Assembly: GCA_041492185.1 (NCBI GenBank)
Contig: JBGPWL010000010.1
Span: 14,722 to 78,721 of the forward strand
From: JAOAPY01 sp041492185
GTDB taxonomy: Bacteria > Acidobacteriota > Blastocatellia > Pyrinomonadales > Pyrinomonadaceae
DNA length: 64,000 nucleotides
Direction of reading: 5' to 3'
Positions 58,633 through 64,000 of this stretch are shown one piece after another. The notes below the pieces were generated by a model that was not told the origin of the DNA, searched no databases, and saw nothing but the letters and a program-made list of their open reading frames with translations. Numbering within the stretch: position 1 is the stretch's first letter; the number at the start of each line of letters is the position of its first letter. The position numbers and the translations under genes are program-made.

Positions 58633-59913
58633 ATGTTGCACACATCACTCCGACACAATCACTTGCCAACGAAACATAAATCGAAATCGAAAGTCGAGCG
58701 GAACGCCGGCACGCGAGTCTCAATCAAAACCACCGCAATCATATTTCTAATCGCGATCGCTTCCGGCTGTCACCGCAAAGTGGAGCGCGACGACGTGCGC
58801 CCGTTGGTGATGCACGACGTGCCGGCAAACCGGCTGGCGTATCGCTTTGAAGGCGACACCGGATTGCCCTCAGAGATCAAGATCCAGGACACGGCCGAGC
58901 AACTGGAGACGATTCGAAACGACTTCAAGACTAATCGCAAAGCCGAGGCGTTGCTTCGCACGGTAACCTCGCCGGATGGCCAGCGCGCGCTCGCGCTTTA
59001 TGCAACGGGTGAGGAATCGAACGAGGCTTTTCGTATCGACATTTATTCTTCGGACGGAAAATTCCTGCGAAACGTCACGCCGCCGGGGCTCTCTTGCGTA
59101 TTTCCGGAAACCGTGGCCTGGGCGCCTAACGGCAACTCCATCGCATTCATCGCGCGCCGCAACCCACAACCGACGCCCTCTCCGACACCGCTTGACGAGG
59201 TCGAGCCAGTGACACCGTCGAGTTTGCCCACTCCGATCCCCTCACCATCGGTGGCGCCGGCGTTCGCCCCGCTGCAGATGTTCGAGACCGAACAGATATA
59301 CATCTGCAATCGCGACGGCTATGAACTGAAGCCGCTCACTAAGCGCGAGGGCTTGATCTATTTTTGTCTTTCGTGGGCGCCGGACAGTCATGCGCTGGCG
59401 GCGCTGGCCTGTCGAGAAAACGAATGGAAGGCGCGCGCGGCGGAGGGCAGATTAGCGACCGGCCGGCCGCGCTTGATCACGCCTGATGGAAAGGAACGGT
59501 TGCTCGACGATCAATCAACCGAAGCATGTCCCGTGTGGTCGCCCGACTCTTCCAAAGTCGCCACTGGATTCAATACGGACCTTGGCATCTACGATGCGGC
59601 CACAAACAAACCAACCCAGGCACGCATCCCGTTAAGAGAAGAGCTGCTGAGCGCTTCCCGGACTTTTGAGTTGAAGTGGAAAAAATCACAGAATCCGGAA
59701 GGCCGAGTTCCAGAACAGTCAACTTTGGGAGGTGTAGAGGTGCTGGCATCGTTCAATCCTATCGTAAAGCTCGAATGGCCCGCGCCCAGGGAAGGGCTCA
59801 CGCCTGAGACACTCTACTTTCAAACCGCGAACGTTACGCTCAGACCTGAAGCCTACACCTTCGCGCGCTGGCACCGCGTAATTCTGAGTCCGCAGGCGGC
59901 AATCCTGAAATAG
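58633..59913 (+). CDS. Lipoprotein with TolB-like beta-propeller blades
   Basis: A 426-residue protein. Lipoprotein-type signal TAIIFLIAIASGC with the Cys near residue 46, then WD40-like PD40 blades (ALLRTVTSPDGQRALALYAT, SCVFPETVAWAPNGNSIAF, LSWAPDSHALAALAC, ACPVWSPDSSKVATGF), interrupted by a Pro/Ser/Thr-rich insert (PTPSPTPLDEVEPVTPSS). The long hydrophilic stretch before the signal makes the first ATG doubtful; no better start codon is obvious. Outer-membrane or periplasm-facing; binding partner unknown. Confidence 0.75.
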   Translation: MLHTSLRHNHLPTKHKSKSKVERNAGTRVSIKTTAIIFLIAIASGCHRKVERDDVRPLVMHDVPANRLAYRFEGDTGLPSEIKIQDTAEQLETIRNDFKTNRKAEALLRTVTSPDGQRALALYATGEESNEAFRIDIYSSDGKFLRNVTPPGLSCVFPETVAWAPNGNSIAFIARRNPQPTPSPTPLDEVEPVTPSSLPTPIPSPSVAPAFAPLQMFETEQIYICNRDGYELKPLTKREGLIYFCLSWAPDSHALAALACRENEWKARAAEGRLATGRPRLITPDGKERLLDDQSTEACPVWSPDSSKVATGFNTDLGIYDAATNKPTQARIPLREELLSASRTFELKWKKSQNPEGRVPEQSTLGGVEVLASFNPIVKLEWPAPREGLTPETLYFQTANVTLRPEAYTFARWHRVILSPQAAILK

Positions 59914-59933
59914 ATTTGCATTAAGACGCGACC

Positions 59934-62495
59934 TCAAAACGCGTCGGCCAGCGAACGAATCCTGAGCCGGCGCCGAAACTCATTAAGCGCAATGGAAGTG
60001 CCTGGCCGAAACTCAATCTCAACAATCTTTCCGGGAATCAGATCGAAATAGTTATCGGAGAAAGTTCCACTTTCGTTTTCGACTGAGACGTAAACATCCT
60101 TCGCAAACTTGTCGGTCTTAAAAGCGATTGTGAAACCGCCGCGCGTGCGTCTGACGCTCGTAGCGATTTGCGGTTTCGGCAAAGTGAGATCCTTGAAGGG
60201 CCGAAAGAAAATTTCATTACTGGAGACTTGCTTTCCCTCAACAAGTAATTCGCAGTAGACAAACACCGCGCTGCTGTCCCTGCCTTTTAGTAGATCGTTT
60301 TCAGCAAGACTAAAGTAAGAACTGCTTTGCAAGGTGGCTACGTCTATGTCCTTACTCATTCTCGTCAGCGTGTGGCCCTCAAAATCCATCAGAGTAATAT
60401 TCAAATGCGCTCGCGTTGCGCTTGTCCGATCGGATACGACGTAGAAATCAATTTGCCCATTCTCTTCATGAGGACTGACTAGCAGGTCGCCATAGAATCT
60501 GCGCGCGTAGTAATGCAACGCTTTCCAGCGGCCGAGATAATCAATGCTCGACCACGAAGCCACGGGCCAGCAATCGTCAATCTGCCAATAGAGCGAACCC
60601 ATGTTGCGCGGGCGAATGCGCCGCAGATGTTCGGCGCCAAGCTTGATCCCTTCGGCCTGCATGACCTGACTCACGTAAAGAAAAGACTCAAAATCTCTTG
60701 GCGGCGGATATTCGCGCATGACGTATTCGCGAATCAACTGGTTACCGCGCGGATGTTTTTGATGGACCAGCATCACGGGTGAATCGAGCGTGCGTTCATC
60801 GGCCAGCGTATAAGAATTGACGGTCTCGATCTGTGGAAACGATTGAAAACCATATTCACTCATGAACCGCGGGAACTGCTTCTCGTACGCGGCAGATGGC
60901 AAGGCCGCGTGCCAGACGCCCCAGTAATGCGAATCGCCGAGGCGCTGAGACTCGGGATCAGCTTCGAGGTTCGCGCTGGGCGAGCTGGGCCAGTAAGGCC
61001 TGGATGGATCGAGAGAGGCGCAGACTTCGGGCAGAACGCCGTGAAAGATCTTCTTGTAGTCGTCCCAAACTTTCGCCGGCAGATGTTCTTTCCAGCCCCA
61101 ATGCAGCCAGGCCGTTTCCACCTCGTTGTTACCGACCCAAATAGCAATGCTCGGATGATTTCGCAGCCGCTTTACGTTATCGATCGCTTCGTGTCTGACG
61201 TTGTCGAGAAATTCCTGATCGCCGGGATACATGCTGCAGGCAAACATGAAGTCCTGCCAAACCAGAATGCCCAGTTCGTCGCAGAGATCGTAAAAGTCTT
61301 CGCTCTCGTAAATGCCTCCACCCCAAACGCGCAGCATGTTCATGTTTGCGTCGCGGACTGATTGCACCAGGTCGCGATATTTTTCCTTCGTGATCCGCGT
61401 CGGAAAACTGTCCGCCGGAATCCAGTTCCCACCCTTGGCGAACACCGGCACGCCGTTGACGATAAATTCGAAGCTCTTGCCCCACTGATCTGTTTCGCGT
61501 CTCAACGAGAGCGAACGCAAGCCCGTGCGCGTCGAGACTTGATCGACCAACTCGCCGTTAATAATCAACCGTGCCCTGAAATTGTAGAGCGGATGCGCGC
61601 CAAGTCCATTCGGCCACCACAAGGATGGATGCGAAATCACGAAATCCAACGAGATGAGATTTGATCCGGGCTGGAGCTTGACCTCGCGTCGAGCGGCCAC
61701 CGTCTTATCTGTTAGATCATCGATGAAGACTGTGGCGTCAACATTCGCGGTGGAAATAATTTCCGCTTCCGCTGAAACGTTGGCCGCGTTACGATCGACC
61801 TGCTTTTGAATGATGTGAAGATCATTCACGCGCGCGGCATTCCACGCCTCCAACGAAACGGGTCGCCAGATGCCGCTGGTCACAAACCGCGGACCCCAAT
61901 CCCATCCATATTGGTAAGGCGCTTTGCGTGTGTAGGGACTGGTTTTCTCGCCCGCGTCGTTCGATGCCGGCAGTTCGTAGCCAAGCTTCGCCATCAGCGG
62001 CAACACTTCGTTGATCGGAGAACGAAAACGTATGCGCAGCACGTTTGCGCCGGGCCTGAGCGCGCTCTTGCACGACACCCGCCACGTGCGGAACATGTTG
62101 TTTGCACCGAGCAGAGGAAGATCGTTGAGAAAAACGTTTGCGTAAGTGTCGAGGCCTTCAAACACCAAATCGATGTTCTCTCGCTTGAGCAGATCAGGTG
62201 TGGCGTCGAACGTGGTCTCGTATTCCCAATCCGTTTTTCCGATCCATTGCAACTTCTTTTCGTTGTCGCGATAGAACGGATCGTCGATTAATTTGTTTTT
62301 TAGCAAATCAGTGTGCACACAACCGGGCACGGACGCCGGATGCCAGTCAGTGCTGCCGGCTTGACGGAACTTCCAACCGCTGTGCAGAAATATTTTTGAT
62401 TTCGCCGCCGGCGCGGGAACTTGAGCGTAGAGACTGTGAACTGTGAAGAGCACTGGAAGGATCGACCATAGAAATCTGATTCGTTTCAATCGCAT
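59934..62495 (-). CDS. Beta-mannosidase (GH2), exported
   Basis: An 853-residue glycoside hydrolase. After a signal peptide (SILPVLFTVHSLYAQ) comes the jelly-roll domain (GWKFRQAGSTDWHPASVPG), an Ig-like domain, the TIM-barrel with the acid/base Glu in WVGNNEVETAWLHWG near residue 450 and the nucleophile Glu in RFMSEYGFQSFPQ near residue 545, and C-terminal sandwich domains. The opening and the catalytic motifs fit beta-mannosidase rather than beta-galactosidase. Releases terminal beta-mannose from plant mannans or N-glycans outside the cytoplasm. Single gene. Confidence 0.92.
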   Translation of the reverse strand: MRLKRIRFLWSILPVLFTVHSLYAQVPAPAAKSKIFLHSGWKFRQAGSTDWHPASVPGCVHTDLLKNKLIDDPFYRDNEKKLQWIGKTDWEYETTFDATPDLLKRENIDLVFEGLDTYANVFLNDLPLLGANNMFRTWRVSCKSALRPGANVLRIRFRSPINEVLPLMAKLGYELPASNDAGEKTSPYTRKAPYQYGWDWGPRFVTSGIWRPVSLEAWNAARVNDLHIIQKQVDRNAANVSAEAEIISTANVDATVFIDDLTDKTVAARREVKLQPGSNLISLDFVISHPSLWWPNGLGAHPLYNFRARLIINGELVDQVSTRTGLRSLSLRRETDQWGKSFEFIVNGVPVFAKGGNWIPADSFPTRITKEKYRDLVQSVRDANMNMLRVWGGGIYESEDFYDLCDELGILVWQDFMFACSMYPGDQEFLDNVRHEAIDNVKRLRNHPSIAIWVGNNEVETAWLHWGWKEHLPAKVWDDYKKIFHGVLPEVCASLDPSRPYWPSSPSANLEADPESQRLGDSHYWGVWHAALPSAAYEKQFPRFMSEYGFQSFPQIETVNSYTLADERTLDSPVMLVHQKHPRGNQLIREYVMREYPPPRDFESFLYVSQVMQAEGIKLGAEHLRRIRPRNMGSLYWQIDDCWPVASWSSIDYLGRWKALHYYARRFYGDLLVSPHEENGQIDFYVVSDRTSATRAHLNITLMDFEGHTLTRMSKDIDVATLQSSSYFSLAENDLLKGRDSSAVFVYCELLVEGKQVSSNEIFFRPFKDLTLPKPQIATSVRRTRGGFTIAFKTDKFAKDVYVSVENESGTFSDNYFDLIPGKIVEIEFRPGTSIALNEFRRRLRIRSLADAF

Positions 62496-62587
62496 GTGCC
62501 TCGGATGTGCGTGACAGCTACGCGCGCATTATACGCTGCTTCCATTGAGCTGCTTCACTCCTTAGATCCGGGAGCTAGTGTCTTAGT

Positions 62588-62710
62588 TTCAACTTCTTTG
62601 CGGCTTAGGTAATAACTTTGCGCCTTTGCGTGAAACTGCGCTCCCAAGGCAACGGTTTCGCGCAAAGACGCCACAAGGTAAGTCGTAAGGCGCGAAGATG
62701 GAGTTAAGAC
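62588..62710 (+). repeat. Dispersed repeat family B, copy 2
   Basis: Second copy of the 24021-24140 element in the same orientation, with CTTCTTTGCGGCTTAGGTAA at its left, GGTTTCGCGCAAAGACGCCA inside and cgtaaggcgcgaagatgg at its right end. Like copy 1 it lies just upstream of a plus-strand gene. Confidence 0.85.
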
Positions 62711-62817
62711 CTAATAGCCCGCGAGTGTTGCCCGATCTTCTCTATTTGGTTTATCGTACGGTAGCAGCAATGATCTATGGCCCGCGTAGCGTTCGATTGG
62801 TTTTGGAAGGAGATTCA

Positions 62818-63372
62818 ATGCTTAGACGATCTACCGCTCTTCTCCTGTTGATTGTTCTAGCGTCTTCGCTTTCTGTTTTCGCGCGCCGGCAAAATCAATC
62901 ATGGATCGAATACACTTCGCCTGAAGGACGCTTCTCAGTGCTCTTCCCTGCTCAGCCCGAGCATCAAGATAAGACCAGCACCAGCCCGCAAATGAAGACT
63001 CCTCTCACGGTGCACATTTATAGCTGGACAGACAAGAGTGTATTCCTCGGCATCGCCTACGTCGATTACGAGCCGGAGTTTCGCTTTTCCGTCGACGGTG
63101 AGCTTGAAGCCAATCAGAATAACTTCTTGAAAGAAGCTGAAGGCAAGCTCGTGAGTAGTAGGAAAATACAATTCGAGAGAGCGCCCGGCGACACGCTGCC
63201 CGGGCTGGAATTTACCGGCGAAGCTTCATACGCTACTTTCAAAGGCATCGTTGTCGTCGACGGGCAACGCGTGTATCAATGGACCGCGGGAACCAGAAGA
63301 GACTACGACGGCGCCGCGATGATGGAAAAGTTTTTGAGTTCCTTCAAATTGAAGTCGCCTATTAAAGGTTAA
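62818..63372 (+). CDS. Secreted hypothetical protein
   Basis: A 184-residue protein with a signal peptide (MLRRSTALLLLIVLASSLSV) and one alpha/beta domain: YTSPEGRFSVLFPAQPEHQD, the strand VHIYSWTDKSVFLGIAYVDY, and the end EKFLSSFKLKSP. The plan recalls PsbP/DcrB-like (Mog1) folds found in many bacterial secreted proteins. GAAGGAGA stands six bases before the ATG. Function unknown. Confidence 0.75.
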   Translation: MLRRSTALLLLIVLASSLSVFARRQNQSWIEYTSPEGRFSVLFPAQPEHQDKTSTSPQMKTPLTVHIYSWTDKSVFLGIAYVDYEPEFRFSVDGELEANQNNFLKEAEGKLVSSRKIQFERAPGDTLPGLEFTGEASYATFKGIVVVDGQRVYQWTAGTRRDYDGAAMMEKFLSSFKLKSPIKG

Positions 63373-63512
63373 CAGCGGCTTCACCGTTCCAGCCGCAACT
63401 TCGCGCCAAGCAGGCTTCCCTCAAACGACCTCATCGCAGAGAAGGAAGTGCTGATTTTGAAGCTTGCTCCATACTTGGTTACAATCACTCGGCAATTAGT
63501 ACGTTCATGCGT

Positions 63513-63588
63513 GCCCCTGTAGCTCAACGGTTAGAGCAGCAGACTCATAATCTGTTGGTTCGGGGTTCGAATCCCTGCGGGGGCACCA
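63513..63588 (+). tRNA. tRNA-Met (CAT), elongator
   Basis: A complete cloverleaf of 76 bases including encoded CCA: acceptor GCCCCTG / CGGGGGC, D arm GCTC..GAGC, anticodon loop CTCATAA, T arm CGGGG-TTCGAAT-CCCTG. The CAT anticodon with this body is the elongator methionine type; a lysidine-modified isoleucine tRNA is the alternative. Its 3' end is 1 bp from the stop codon of the integrase gene. Confidence 0.95.
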
Positions 63589-63589
63589 A

Positions 63590-64000
63590 TCAACTGGCGA
63601 GTTCTCTTATACTTACGTCATTGTGTTGTTGGGCCGATAGCTGCTCAACCTCACGATGGCGCGAAGATGGCGCGATTTGGGAAGTGCGCGATCGGCGGGT
63701 CATGAGGTCAGTACCGTCCGCGGTAGCGGATGGGTTTGACGATTCTGACACGCTCCTCCGTTTGAATCTCACCACCTTAGCCGGTTTACTCCGTCCAAGC
63801 GTATTGACTGCCTGGCGCAAATTCGCCGGCGTCTGATGCGTGTACACACTGGTCATGCGCGTCGTTGTGTGACCGAGTAAATCTCTGATGTCCCACTCGT
63901 GAACTCCATTGGCTCGCAGACGAGTTGCAAAGGTGTGACGGGTATCATGGAACCTAAGATCCACGAGCCCCGCCGCTGCGCAAGCATTCCGCCATCCGGT
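63590..64000 (-). CDS. Tyrosine recombinase/integrase, 5' part beyond the window
   Basis: An open frame of ~137 codons enters from the right edge and ends in TGA at 63590-63592. It is the catalytic C-terminus of a tyrosine integrase: DLRFHDTRHTFATRL (HxxR), DLLGHTTTRMTSVYTH with the second His and the nucleophilic Tyr. After this it carries a ~60-residue tail, partly encoded by repeat family C (63709-63735), that is unusual for the family. Integrase abutting a tRNA marks the end of an integrated island lying beyond 64000. Confidence 0.85.
   Translation of the reverse strand, partial: TGWRNACAAAGLVDLRFHDTRHTFATRLRANGVHEWDIRDLLGHTTTRMTSVYTHQTPANLRQAVNTLGRSKPAKVVRFKRRSVSESSNPSATADGTDLMTRRSRTSQIAPSSRHREVEQLSAQQHNDVSIRELAS
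63709..63735 (+). repeat. REP-like family C inside the integrase gene
   Basis: CCGCGGTAGCGGATGGG with TCAGTACC before it, matching the family C cores at 32695 and 49832. It is in-frame in the C-terminal tail of the integrase on the minus strand. Confidence 0.65.

Overview
The window looks like a chromosomal segment of a soil-type Acidobacteriota, most likely class Blastocatellia (Pyrinomonadales). This is an inference from gene content and style: a tricorn-protease homologue, an NAD-type isocitrate dehydrogenase, many secreted DUF proteins, long Crp/Fnr-like regulators, moderately high GC, and many short palindromic intergenic repeats. No rRNA or other phylogenetic marker is present. There is one tRNA (elongator Met, CAT), no CRISPR array and no complete insertion sequence.

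Layout. 0-9 kb: a partial unknown gene, an alpha/beta hydrolase, a secreted protein with two fibronectin-III domains, an aldehyde dehydrogenase, an Xaa-Pro aminopeptidase and a DHH phosphoesterase. 9-15 kb: mostly minus-strand genes for extracytoplasmic thiol-redox proteins (CcdA-TlpA fusion, two more TlpA-like proteins), a BrnT/BrnA-type module whose toxin is frameshifted, a RusA resolvase, a PepSY protein and glycine oxidase. 15-20.4 kb: NAD-isocitrate dehydrogenase, a periplasmic molybdenum hydroxylase pair (IorA/IorB type) followed by a broken copy of the isocitrate dehydrogenase 3' end, and a small aspartic-protease cassette. 20-36 kb: single-gene metabolic and stress functions (methyltransferase, MmcQ, ATP-grasp, phospholipase D, M20 peptidase, DinB, phosphatase, two VOC proteins, AraC, Uma2, an aconitase with unusual domain order, DUF2911). 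36-42.6 kb: frameshifted YdeI gene, tricorn homologue, CYTH protein, DUF3298-type lipoprotein, DUF2905.

42.7-52.1 kb is the most unusual region. It is a run of very small genes, many predicted to be envelope or membrane proteins (Lmo0937, GlsB/YeaQ, secreted Arg/Gly/His-rich, Asp/Arg/Asn-rich and Met/His-rich proteins, small membrane proteins, a 25-codon ORF), with two paralogous Crp/Fnr regulators and a receiver domain lacking its phospho-acceptor Asp. Most transcription starts here are preceded by a shared palindrome close to TATGTGYGYTAGMGCACATA; I count seven good and two weaker copies, in three gene orientations. I interpret this as a self-contained, probably autoregulated envelope-stress regulon; it is my best candidate for an undescribed system.

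52-63.6 kb returns to ordinary genes: MFS transporter, M61 peptidase and enoyl-CoA hydratase, a four-helix-bundle (IVP) gene flanked by 39-bp inverted repeats that also supply the start of the next gene (M48 protease), DUF3800, a lipoprotein and a GH2 beta-mannosidase. The window ends at tRNA-Met with a tyrosine integrase whose stop codon lies 1 bp from the tRNA CCA end, so a tRNA-integrated genomic island probably begins beyond position 64000. Several dispersed palindromic repeat families run through the window, and one family is found in-frame inside three coding sequences.
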